Source: an archaeon GW2011_AR19 (GTDB lineage Archaea > Nanobdellota > Nanobdellia > Pacearchaeales > GW2011-AR1). Taken from it: 33,073 nucleotides of DNA. Below, in pieces: positions 1 through 8,699 of this stretch. Below the pieces are notes generated by a model. It saw nothing but the letters and a program-made list of their open reading frames with translations. It was not told the DNA's origin and did no database searches. The stretch is from the NCBI GenBank assembly GCA_000806015.1, contig JWKY01000006.1, positions 1-33,073 of the forward strand, in the 5' to 3' direction. The position numbers and the translations under genes are program-made. How positions within the stretch are numbered: position 1 is the stretch's first letter; every line of letters starts with the position of its first letter.

Positions 1-35
1 TAAAAATTTATAAGTTAAGATTTCTTTTTGTTTAT

Positions 36-479
36 ATGAAAAAGCAAAAAAAAGGGGCAATGGAATTATCTTTTGGAATGCTTTTTTCAATTATATTAAT
101 AATCATTTTTATTGCATTTGCAATTTACGGAGTTTCAAAATTTTTGAGTCTGCAAAAAGGGATACAAACAAAAACATTTGCTAATGATTTGAATTTTGAT
201 ATTGATAAGTTATGGAAATCTCAAGGTTCACAGCCAGTAGTTTATACTCTTCCTAAAAATGTTGAAAAAGTTTGTTTTAGCGAAGATGAATTTGAAAAAG
301 ATATTAATATTGAAATTCGCGGGGAAAAATCTATTGAAACTTATGATATAATTCATGCAAAACTTTCAGAAGATTTTTCTAAAGGTCAAGGCGGTAATTG
401 TGTTTCTGTTGAAAATGGAAAAATAGCTCTTCAGTTGGAAAAAGAGCGCAACGAGGCTTTGGTTGTTATTGGGAAATAG
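36..479 (+). CDS. Pilin-like / class III signal peptide-like membrane-anchored protein
   Basis: N-terminus KKGAMELSFGMLFSIILIIIFIAFAIYG: short basic stretch, then one hydrophobic helix, then a soluble domain. Confidence 0.7.
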   Translation: MKKQKKGAMELSFGMLFSIILIIIFIAFAIYGVSKFLSLQKGIQTKTFANDLNFDIDKLWKSQGSQPVVYTLPKNVEKVCFSEDEFEKDINIEIRGEKSIETYDIIHAKLSEDFSKGQGGNCVSVENGKIALQLEKERNEALVVIGK

Positions 480-604
480 ACAGACAAAACTTAAATTTGA
501 AAAAATAATTTAAGTCTGGGCATTCATTCCATATTAGTAGTAATTTAAAAGTAACTATAATAAAAATGTTTATAAACTGTTGATTTAATATTATTAATAA
601 GAAA

Positions 605-1225
605 ATGAAAATAATCTATCACAAAAGAATTACGGATGATAACGAATTAAAACCTTTTTTGTCACAGTTAGAGCCCCAGTTTAGCGATGAGAGAAATAGA
701 TATATCGTTGTAATGAAATATAACTTAAGAAGTTTAGAAAAAAGTCTTCTTGATAATATTAATAAACATTTAAAGGAAAAAGGTTTTACAACAACGCCTT
801 CTTCTGACAATAACCTTTGGATTTCAAAACCAGATAAATTCTCACTAACTCTTGATGCAAAAATTACTCGTGAGCGTGACAGCTCTTCTGATATAAGCTA
901 CTATTTTGACGTTCAAAATTCTCAAATGATAAAAAGAGGCACAAAACTAGAAAAGAATTTCTTTGGTACAAAAGAAATACCTGTTTATTTTGAAATACCT
1001 TCTGTGAATATAAGTGGACAAGTGGATTATGGGGCTCTTGAAGAAGTTGAAATAGTACCGGTTCTTGATGTATTGACTGCTCTTAATTATGAATCAAAAG
1101 TAATATCAACTAATCAAGAATATCTAGATGCTTTAAAAGAATCAGGATTAAAAAAAGAATATCTCAAAATCCATATCCATAATGATTCCTACATAGGCTC
1201 TCGGGAGATGTTGGCCGACGCATAA
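605..1225 (+). CDS. Hypothetical protein (206 aa)
   Basis: Complete ORF; TATA-like gtttataaac about 30 nt upstream of ATG. Confidence 0.6.
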   Translation: MKIIYHKRITDDNELKPFLSQLEPQFSDERNRYIVVMKYNLRSLEKSLLDNINKHLKEKGFTTTPSSDNNLWISKPDKFSLTLDAKITRERDSSSDISYYFDVQNSQMIKRGTKLEKNFFGTKEIPVYFEIPSVNISGQVDYGALEEVEIVPVLDVLTALNYESKVISTNQEYLDALKESGLKKEYLKIHIHNDSYIGSREMLADA

Positions 1226-1522
1226 CTCTCTTGTCACGTAAAGCGTGAAGATATCAAGACTTTTGCTTCTAAAAAAAGAAAATCTGATTGGATATAACGT
1301 ATCAGGCTATGTTTGGAGTCTTGGATTTTACTAAATTTTGGGAATTTAAAAAAATTTAAAATACCTGCTCGTTTTTCTCGCAGAAATTAAGAAAATTACT
1401 CTCACGGCAAAGTTCAGAAAATTGAGTTAATCATTTAATTAAGCTGTCTGAGTAGAATTCTAAAAAGATTTTCAATAAAATAAATAGAATAGTTTTTTAT
1501 ATCATCAGATATTAATTTAATC

Positions 1523-2521
1523 ATGTTAAAAAAAAGAGGAACTCGCGCCCCCGCTCGATTTTTTCAAATTTACCTTCGGAATAATATCTCGCGAAAACGC
1601 TCGCAACTAAACATCTCCTTTGGCTGGCTTTTTGCAATCATTGTCGGCGCAATAATTCTTTTTTTAGCGATATTTGGAGCAACAAAAGTTATTAAAATCG
1701 GACAAAGTGAAGAACAGGCTGTTGGAGCAAAAGAGCTTGGAATTTTATTAAATCCTCTTGAAACCGGCTTTGAATCAGCAATTTCAACGCCTTTAGTATT
1801 AAAAACAGAGACAAGAATTTTAAATAAATGTTCTGTTTCAGGGAATTTTGGAAAACAGGGAATACAAATTTCTGAATTTAGTTTTAATAAATGGACTATT
1901 CCGGGAGTTGAATCGGGCTTTGAAAATAAATATATCTTTTCTAAAGCGCCATATACTGAAGGAAAAAAATTTTATATTTTTTCCAAGCCATTTGAATTTC
2001 CATTTAAAGTTTCAGATTTAATTTATCTGACTTCTGAAAATGAAAAATATTGTTTTGATAATGCACCGGAAGATATTGCAGAAGAAATTTCACAATTAAA
2101 TCAGGGGAATTTAGCTGCAGATTGTTTAAATGCCGAAGCCGATACTACTAAAATATGTTTTAATCCTGCAACAAATTGTGATATTCGTGTTTATTATGAT
2201 GAGGGATATATACAAAAAGACAAAGATAAAATTTATTTTGAAGAAGATTCTTTAATGTATTCTGCAATTTTTTCAAGTCCGGAAATATATTCTTGTCAAG
2301 TTCAAAGATTAATGAAAAGAACAAAACAACTTGCAGAATTGTATAAAGAAAAGGAATTATTATTATCTCAAAGAAATTGTGAAACAAATTTAGCCGGTGA
2401 TTTAGATTCATTAATCAGCCAGATAGAAAATGCTGAAGATTATAAAGTGATTTCCAGTGTCGATAGTTTAGTTGAAGGTCTTGAAAATAAAAATAAATAT
2501 GCAGAATGCACATTATGGTAA
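1523..2521 (+). CDS. Pilin-like membrane-anchored protein with a GC-rich encoded N-terminal extension
   Basis: KRSQLNISFGWLFAIIVGAIILFLAIFG class III-like helix preceded by about 27 residues of unusual composition. Confidence 0.7.
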   Translation: MLKKRGTRAPARFFQIYLRNNISRKRSQLNISFGWLFAIIVGAIILFLAIFGATKVIKIGQSEEQAVGAKELGILLNPLETGFESAISTPLVLKTETRILNKCSVSGNFGKQGIQISEFSFNKWTIPGVESGFENKYIFSKAPYTEGKKFYIFSKPFEFPFKVSDLIYLTSENEKYCFDNAPEDIAEEISQLNQGNLAADCLNAEADTTKICFNPATNCDIRVYYDEGYIQKDKDKIYFEEDSLMYSAIFSSPEIYSCQVQRLMKRTKQLAELYKEKELLLSQRNCETNLAGDLDSLISQIENAEDYKVISSVDSLVEGLENKNKYAECTLW

Positions 2522-2522
2522 T

Positions 2523-2594
2523 GGGTTTCTTTTAAAAAAAGAAACTACAATGGTAGAAAAACTTGAATAGCAATGTAAAAGAAAATTAAAATAG
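2523..2594 (+). repeat. Dispersed repeat R1 copy 1, with GTTTCTTTT/AAAGAAAC and CTAC-N4-GTAG hairpins
   Basis: About 70 bp nearly identical to 9415-9485. Confidence 0.75.
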
Positions 2595-2731
2595 TAAAAA
2601 AATGATAAACCAAAACACTTTTAAATCAGAGAAGATTAAAAATATTAGCAATCTTAGGATTGTGAGTATGATCCCCGGTGATCGCAAGGTTGCCGGATGT
2701 TTTTATGTTTCTAATAATTTTAGAGGTTTTT

Positions 2732-3301
2732 ATGGAAGATACAATAATTTTTGTTGATGATGGTTTTTTTGGACTTGTTAAAAAACATTTTCAAAAACAA
2801 GATGGGAAACCAAAAAGATATCTTCAGTCATTTAGAAATATATGTAAAAAAGAAAATCTAAATTTAAAACATCTTTTTATTTATACTTGTCCGCCTTATC
2901 AAAGTCCAAAACCAACTAAAAAAGAAGATTTCTTGACGAGCAGATATCAAAATATGACAAAGATGTTAAGAAAAAAAAATTGGATTACTTTAAGGGAAGG
3001 AAGATGTCAAAAATTTATTAATCTGGATGGAAAAGAAGATTTTTGTCAAAAAGGGGTTGATGCTTTAATTATTATGGATATGTATGATATTAAAGAGAGT
3101 TATCCTAATGTTAAAAAAATAATTTTAATTGCTTCTGATTCGGATTTTGTCCCCCTAATTGAGAAAATGAAGAAAAGAGGCGTTGAAATCTTTATTTATA
3201 CCTATTTTAATAGAAAACGAAAATCAAAGTTCTCAACTTCCAATCATCTTTTAAAAGTTGCATCGCGTTGGACGATGTTAACAAAGGAGGATTTTGAATA
3301 A
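2732..3301 (+). CDS. NYN domain (LabA/DUF88-like, PIN-fold) putative nuclease; ORF track starts at 2678 but MEDTIIFVDDGFF is the likelier start
   Basis: N-terminal IIFVDDGFF, central DALIIMDMYDI, C-terminal IILIASDSDFVPLI, typical of NYN domains. Confidence 0.8.
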   Translation: MEDTIIFVDDGFFGLVKKHFQKQDGKPKRYLQSFRNICKKENLNLKHLFIYTCPPYQSPKPTKKEDFLTSRYQNMTKMLRKKNWITLREGRCQKFINLDGKEDFCQKGVDALIIMDMYDIKESYPNVKKIILIASDSDFVPLIEKMKKRGVEIFIYTYFNRKRKSKFSTSNHLLKVASRWTMLTKEDFE

Positions 3302-3971
3302 AATGATAAATAAAAAATCTACTCCCGCTTTGCCTTTGCTATTAGCAAAAAGAAAAAATTTGTCAAAGTCAAAACGCTCTACTCCCGCCTGCACTCGTAA
3401 TTTTTTAAAAGATTATTCTAATAAGTTTGTCTCGTGCAAACGCTCGCAAATGAAAATTCAGCAAATGGCGTTTATGTTAATAGCAGTTATGGTATTTTTT
3501 GCTTTGGTGGGATTGCTTATTTTTTCTGTAGGGTTTTCAGGATTAAAAGAAAAAGCAAGCGTCTTGCAGGAAGAAAATGCGAAACTGTTAGTTTCAAGAT
3601 TGGCTAACTCGCCTGAATTCTCGTGCGGACAGGCTTTTGGAAGCAAAGAAAATTGCATTGATTTAGATAAAGTATTTATTTTAAAAAATAATATAAATAA
3701 TTACAAAAATAAAAATAAAAATTTCTGGGGAGTTTTAGATATTGAAATAATAAAAATCTATCCTGAAAATAAAAATCTTATTTGCACAAGCGCAAATTAT
3801 CCCGATTGCGGCACTTTAAAACTTATTTCAGATCCAGGAGAAAAAACAACAGGAATCTCTGCAGAAAATTTTGTTTCGTTGTGCAGAAAAGAATATGATT
3901 CAGAAAATTACCTAAATTATGATAAATGCGAATTAGGAAAAATACTTGTGAGGTATGAGAAGATACAATAG
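3294..3971 (+). CDS. Pilin-like membrane-anchored protein; core probably starts at ATG 3450
   Basis: MKIQQMAFMLIAVMVFFALVGLLIFSVGF helix; upstream in-frame part resembles intergenic repeat modules. Confidence 0.65.
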   Translation: MNKMINKKSTPALPLLLAKRKNLSKSKRSTPACTRNFLKDYSNKFVSCKRSQMKIQQMAFMLIAVMVFFALVGLLIFSVGFSGLKEKASVLQEENAKLLVSRLANSPEFSCGQAFGSKENCIDLDKVFILKNNINNYKNKNKNFWGVLDIEIIKIYPENKNLICTSANYPDCGTLKLISDPGEKTTGISAENFVSLCRKEYDSENYLNYDKCELGKILVRYEKIQ

Positions 3972-4055
3972 ACTAATAAAAGTTTATTAATCTAAAAAAG
4001 CATCTAAAAATTAAAAGGAGGTAAAGTTTAAAAGTCTGAAGAGCTTATAAAAATA

Positions 4056-4262
4056 ATGCAAATTGAAATCTCAAATCAAAGCAAAGAAAAATTAAAGAAA
4101 ATTTCAGAAGCCACAGGATTTACTGCCAAAGATGTTTTAGACAGGGCTTTAATGTTCTTTTATTTAAGCACTGTAAAAGATGAAATTGAATTAAAAGAAG
4201 AACTCACTGCTTGGGATAAAGCAAGTGATGAAGATTTTGAAAACTTTGAAAGAAATTTATGA
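4056..4262 (+). CDS. Putative antitoxin of a MazEF-like pair
   Basis: 68-aa protein directly upstream of a MazF-like ORF; acidic C-terminus (DKASDEDFENFERNL). Confidence 0.6.
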   Translation: MQIEISNQSKEKLKKISEATGFTAKDVLDRALMFFYLSTVKDEIELKEELTAWDKASDEDFENFERNL

Positions 4263-4317
4263 AAAAAAGCAAAAACAGGAAATTTTTTCATGTTTTCCAT
4301 TTTAACAGGAAATTAAA

Positions 4318-4647
4318 ATGAAAAAAGGAGATATTTTTCTCTTGGAACTTCCATTAAGCAATGGCCACGAACAATTTGGAATAAGACCCGCAATTGTTTT
4401 TTCTGAAGAAATTGGCAAAATGATTGTTGTAATTCCCTTAACAACTAAATTATCTGCTTTAAAATATTCTTTTACAATTAATATTGAAAATTCTAAATTA
4501 AATGGATTAAAAGAAAATTCTACGGCATTGTTGTTTCAGCTTCGCGCGCTTGATAAAAAGAGAATAAAAGACAAAATAGGAGAATTAGAAGAAAATTTAT
4601 TAAAAGAAATAGATAAATTGTTAATAGAGATGTTAAAACTAAAATGA
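4318..4647 (+). CDS. MazF/PemK-like toxin
   Basis: MKKGDIFLLELPLSNGHEQFGIRPAIVFSEE...VVIPLTTK...ALLFQLRALDKKRI. Confidence 0.85.
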   Translation: MKKGDIFLLELPLSNGHEQFGIRPAIVFSEEIGKMIVVIPLTTKLSALKYSFTINIENSKLNGLKENSTALLFQLRALDKKRIKDKIGELEENLLKEIDKLLIEMLKLK

Positions 4648-5135
4648 AAAATTACAAACAAAATAAGTTAGGACAAGAAGAAATGATTGGCTTTGCCCTG
4701 ATAATTATTTTAGTGTCTGTTATTTTGCTGGTTTTTTTGGCATTTTCCTTAAGCAAACCAAAGACAGAAGCAATAGAAAGTTATGAGGTCAATAGTTTCC
4801 TTCAATCAACTTTGCAATATACTGCGGCTTGTCAAACTTCCAGAGGGTTAAATTCTATTCAAGACCTTGTTTTTGAATGCGACCTTAAAGAGAGATGCTC
4901 AAATGAGGAGGACACTTGTAAAATATTAAATGAAACTCTGACTGATATTTTAAAAGAATCCTGGCCAACTGGAGAAGACAGACCTAATAAAGGATATGAA
5001 TTAATAATAAATGCAGGAGAAGAGATAATCTTGAAGATTCAAGAAGGAAATCTTACAAATAATTGCAAGGGTAGTTCTCAAATCTTGGCAAAATCAAGAA
5101 AAGAATTTTCAATTAATTTTGAGGCGTGTTTTTAA
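4644..5135 (+). CDS. Pilin-like membrane-anchored protein
   Basis: QEEMIGFALIIILVSVILLVFLAFSL helix; ATGA overlap with the MazF-like gene. Confidence 0.7.
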   Translation: MKNYKQNKLGQEEMIGFALIIILVSVILLVFLAFSLSKPKTEAIESYEVNSFLQSTLQYTAACQTSRGLNSIQDLVFECDLKERCSNEEDTCKILNETLTDILKESWPTGEDRPNKGYELIINAGEEIILKIQEGNLTNNCKGSSQILAKSRKEFSINFEACF

Positions 5136-5148
5136 AATTTGTATTCTC

Positions 5149-5499
5149 TCAAACACTTACCCTAATCACTATTTCATCAACAGCAATCTCGGGTTTATGT
5201 CTAACCCGTTTTTTAGTCTTTTCTTTGATTAATTCAATAAATCCAAATCTTTCAAGAAGTTTAATATCTTCCACGACTGACTTAAAATTTCTTTTAAGTT
5301 TTTTGGCTAAATCATATATTGATTTTGGCTCTTGAGTTTTTATAACGTGCAGCATTCTTGCTTTTTCATTATTCAATAACTGCCTTAAAGCAGACAATCC
5401 TTCAAAATTATAATCTGATTTAGAAATTTGCTTGTCTTTAATTAAATTAAATATTCCTTTTGATTCTTTTATTGTTATTTCCCTTGTTTTTGAAGCCAT
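5149..5499 (-). CDS. Winged-helix transcriptional regulator (HVO_A0114-like)
   Basis: RMLHVIKTQEPKSIYDLAKKLKRNFKSVVEDIKLLERFGFIEL. Confidence 0.7.
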   Translation of the reverse strand: MASKTREITIKESKGIFNLIKDKQISKSDYNFEGLSALRQLLNNEKARMLHVIKTQEPKSIYDLAKKLKRNFKSVVEDIKLLERFGFIELIKEKTKKRVRHKPEIAVDEIVIRVSV

Positions 5500-5500
5500 T

Positions 5501-5543
5501 TTAGTATATATGGTATTTCTTAATATATATCTTTAGTATATAT
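5501..5543. promoter_or_regulatory. Direct repeat TTAGTATATAT x2, likely promoter/operator of the winged-helix gene
   Basis: Exact 11-bp copies at 5501-5511 and 5533-5543, directly upstream of the minus-strand start at 5499. Confidence 0.5.
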
Positions 5544-5607
5544 TTACCTCTTAATAAATTTTTTGCTTTAATGAATTAAAAACAAGTGTGTAATTAAAGT
5601 AATAACA

Positions 5608-5630
5608 CAAGGTTTATAAATGGAACCTTG
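5608..5630 (+). promoter_or_regulatory. S-layer gene promoter: TATA box inside a perfect inverted repeat
   Basis: CAAGGTT-tataaatgg-AACCTTG; TTTATAAA at 5613-5620. Confidence 0.6.
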
Positions 5631-5639
5631 AAAAAGGAG

Positions 5640-5881
5640 TGTTTTTCCCTGTCTGGTTGGTAAAAGAGCCGTAAGCTTTTTAAAGAAAAAAGAAATCTTA
5701 TAATTACATCTTAATGATTAAGATGGCAAATCTACAGGGAATAGATTTAATATCTGCCTTGTGGAAATGTTTCAACATTCAGCCTCCCTGTGCTGTAGTT
5801 GAAAAAAAATGTTGTCGTAGGCAACATACGGGGTGAAATATTCCCTATATACAGATGAAAGGAGGTTTAAAAAAAATAAAA
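5640..5881 (+). promoter_or_regulatory. Long structured 5' leader of the S-layer-like gene
   Basis: About 240 nt between TATA and ATG, with hairpins 5766-5779 and 5809-5827, alternative CCCTGT/ACAGGG/TATTCCCT pairings, and aaaggaggt at 5858-5866. Confidence 0.45.
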
Positions 5882-8191
5882 ATGAAAATTAATTTTAGAA
5901 AAATTTCAGCTGTTGCTGCTAGTTTAATTATGACTGGTATGTCTGCTGGATTCGCTGCTGCTGCAAATTACCCTGCTCCTTTCGTAGAAGCGGGTGTAGC
6001 TAATGCAGCAATTGTTTCTGGTTCAGGTACTGGAGTTTCGGCTCTTGATGCTGTTGAAGCTGGAAACATACAAGCAAATCTTAATCTCGGAGTAACAAGC
6101 ACGAGTTCAACTCTTACTGGAGAAAATGTTGTTCAATTGGACAAGGCCAGTGATAAAATAAATTTAGGTGATGCATTAAACGGGCCTTTTGGGGCTACTG
6201 TTGATGATGCTGACTTAGATTTATTAAAAGATGTTGTTTACACTGCTGAAGATTCAGATACATTTGATGCTGAACAAAGAGTTACTTTAGGAAGCCCTAA
6301 ATTATCTCATTTCAGAGATTCTGATTATGAGAGTTTAGCAGGACTAAGTGATAAAACTCCAACTATTGGAATAAATATTTCAGATGGACAGCTTGTTATG
6401 AACTATACTCTTGACTTTCTTGATGACGCAGAATCAGATGTAGTAAGTTCTGAACTTGATGACCTTGAAGGAAGTTTCTTGCCCTTATTTGGTAAACAAT
6501 TCTATATTTCAGATTGGGATAATGGAACTGTTAATAATCAAGCAGGCAAGCTTACTTTACTTGATTCAGGCACAAAAGGAGTTGTTAAAGAAGGTGAAGT
6601 TACAACAGTCACTCTTGGAGCAACCTCTTATGATGTTGCTATTGATTACATAGATGCTGATAGTACAGCATTATCAGTTAATGGAGTTATAACTTCTGAT
6701 TTATTAGAAGGAGAAACTGAAAAATTAGCTGATGGAACATATGTAGGAGTTACTGATGTTAGAAGACTTGAAGTTGGCGGAGAAATTGGTACAGTAGAAT
6801 TTAGCTTAGGTGTAGGAAAACTTGAACTTACACATGGAGATGAAATTAAGTTAAATGGAGATACTGTTTCTGATGTTAGAGCATTTATGAGAAAAAGTGC
6901 GCCAAGTTCAGGAGTTGAAAAAATAGACTACATAGCACTTGAATGGAAAGCTGATGATGAGCTATTCCTTACACCAAAATCTGAGATTACTCTTCCAGGA
7001 ATGGGTGGTTTGAAATTCAGTATGACTGAATTTGTAAGACCTACAGAAGACAAACTTACTATTGCTGGTGACGGCGATACTAATGTTAAAATAACCCTTC
7101 CAATTAAGGATGGAACAGCAACAATACCTCTTTTATATGGTAATGCTACTGGTGATTTTGCAGGAGTTGGTAAAAACTATGATGAAAGACTTGCAACTTC
7201 CCCTACAACCAGACTTACATTTTGGTCCAAAAAGAATAATTTAGATTATCACAAATATTTTGTAGCAACATATAATGATAGTGATACTGCTGAATCATAT
7301 CTATTGGAATTAAAACCAAGAGAAGAAACGGGTGTTAGAAATGAGACAGATGTCTTAAATAAAGTAACAGGAGAAACTATCTCAAGTAAAAAAGCTGGTG
7401 ATAGTGTTAAAATTGGAGATGTTTCGTTTGATATTGAATTTGTCCATGTAAATAGCACTGACAAATATGTTAATATCACTGCAGGAACAAATGTAAACTT
7501 CAATACTGTTTTCTCAGTAGGTGGATTAAAAGTTTGGTTGCCTTATAGAGTTAGTAAAGCTACTAATAGTACTTTTGGTGAAGGAGATGATTTAGATGGA
7601 GCAGGTGGAGAAACTAATACAATCTTTGGTGTATATCCCGTTGCAGATACTGCAATAGGCGCTATTAATTTCACTAATGTTACTGATCTAGGAGCAGGAG
7701 GTTCTGCTGGACATAGTTGGGATACTTATTACCTTTCTATGGTTGGAGAGGATAAGGATGACAATATTGCTTCAGGACCATATTTTGCAGTTAGATTAGA
7801 TCCAAATGCAGATGGAGATATTGAAATAGATCAAATCAACAATAGTGTAGGCGCATTCGCAGGTTCAGGAGGTGGAACAGGTAAAGAACAAGGAACTACA
7901 AGCATTTATGAAGCGTATGTAGTTGGTTCTGCTGCAGGAGGTGGTGATATTGCTCCAAAAATACTTCACTATACAAAGCCAGATAGAGACTATGCTGAAG
8001 TTTATTATCCAACAGGCGCATCTCAATCGTATGCAAAAGTGTTCTTAACAGACATTTCTGCAGTGAGTGTGCCAGAAGGTGGAGCTGTTCTTGTAAAAGA
8101 TACTGAAGTTAGTAGTGTAGCAACAAAGAATCTTATTATTGTTGGAGGAAGCTGTATTAATTCAGCTGCTAATGCTAGTTGCTGGTTATGA
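5855..8191 (+). CDS. S-layer-like protein, C-terminally frameshifted; true start could be ATG 5882
   Basis: Signal peptide SAVAASLIMTGMSAGFAAAANYPAPFVEAG...; long Asp/Gly/Thr-rich ectodomain; ends at GGSCINSAANASCWL. Confidence 0.75.
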   Translation: MKGGLKKIKMKINFRKISAVAASLIMTGMSAGFAAAANYPAPFVEAGVANAAIVSGSGTGVSALDAVEAGNIQANLNLGVTSTSSTLTGENVVQLDKASDKINLGDALNGPFGATVDDADLDLLKDVVYTAEDSDTFDAEQRVTLGSPKLSHFRDSDYESLAGLSDKTPTIGINISDGQLVMNYTLDFLDDAESDVVSSELDDLEGSFLPLFGKQFYISDWDNGTVNNQAGKLTLLDSGTKGVVKEGEVTTVTLGATSYDVAIDYIDADSTALSVNGVITSDLLEGETEKLADGTYVGVTDVRRLEVGGEIGTVEFSLGVGKLELTHGDEIKLNGDTVSDVRAFMRKSAPSSGVEKIDYIALEWKADDELFLTPKSEITLPGMGGLKFSMTEFVRPTEDKLTIAGDGDTNVKITLPIKDGTATIPLLYGNATGDFAGVGKNYDERLATSPTTRLTFWSKKNNLDYHKYFVATYNDSDTAESYLLELKPREETGVRNETDVLNKVTGETISSKKAGDSVKIGDVSFDIEFVHVNSTDKYVNITAGTNVNFNTVFSVGGLKVWLPYRVSKATNSTFGEGDDLDGAGGETNTIFGVYPVADTAIGAINFTNVTDLGAGGSAGHSWDTYYLSMVGEDKDDNIASGPYFAVRLDPNADGDIEIDQINNSVGAFAGSGGGTGKEQGTTSIYEAYVVGSAAGGGDIAPKILHYTKPDRDYAEVYYPTGASQSYAKVFLTDISAVSVPEGGAVLVKDTEVSSVATKNLIIVGGSCINSAANASCWL

Positions 8192-8285
8192 AGCTGCAGA
8201 TACTCAACTTGCAAGTACTTATGTAAGAACACAGACTTTTGATACAAGTGCTGTTGCTTATACAGGACCTGTAGTAAGTGTCTAA
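8175..8285 (+). pseudogene. Out-of-frame continuation of the S-layer C-terminus (LVAGYEAADTQLASTYVRTQTFDTSAVAYTGPVVSV)
   Basis: Reading frame +1 relative to the upstream ORF, ending in TAA at 8283-8285; composition matches the S-layer ORF. Confidence 0.65.
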
Positions 8286-8699
8286 ACCCAAAAAATTTTT
8301 TATTTTTTTTATTCTTTTTCTTTTTTTTAAGACTTAGTGAGAACTTTGTTTATTCTTAGAAATTAAAAAATTATCATAACAGCAAAATTCATGAAATTGT
8401 TTGGGGAATAATTATAAAAATAATGAGCAAGTAAATTTAATATTTTAAAATAAAAAAGAAAAAACTTGCTTCGCAAATATTAATTTGAATTTTTCCAGAT
8501 TTCATCATGGAAAAATTTTAGGGAATAAATTACCTCATACAAAATTTTAAGGTTAGACTTGGATTACTTTTAATAATCCCCATATTAAATTATGCCATTA
8601 CAACGACAATTTCTTTTATTCTAAAATTCGCGAAAAAAACTTAAAAAAACAAAAAACATAAATTTATAATTAATAAAATAATTAAAATCATAGGAAAAC

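Noticed and set aside
481-519. AGAC..TTAAATT/AATTTAAGTCT inverted repeat after the first gene
   Set aside because: Ordinary terminator-like hairpin in AT-rich DNA; not distinctive enough to report as a finding.
2655-2700. GC-rich island gatccccggtgatcgcaaggttgccggatg before the NYN gene, considered as an ncRNA
   Set aside because: Only a weak ATCC.CCGG/CCGGAT pairing and no C/D or H/ACA boxes I can defend; needs RNA-seq.
5126-5335. Plus-strand ORF (69 aa)
   Set aside because: Antisense to the winged-helix regulator, which has a clear motif and promoter.
7249-7503. Minus-strand ORF inside the S-layer-like gene
   Set aside because: Fully antisense to a long ORF with convincing signal peptide and composition.
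8023-8247. Minus-strand ORF over the S-layer frameshift
   Set aside because: Antisense to both S-layer frames; low-complexity translation, no motif.
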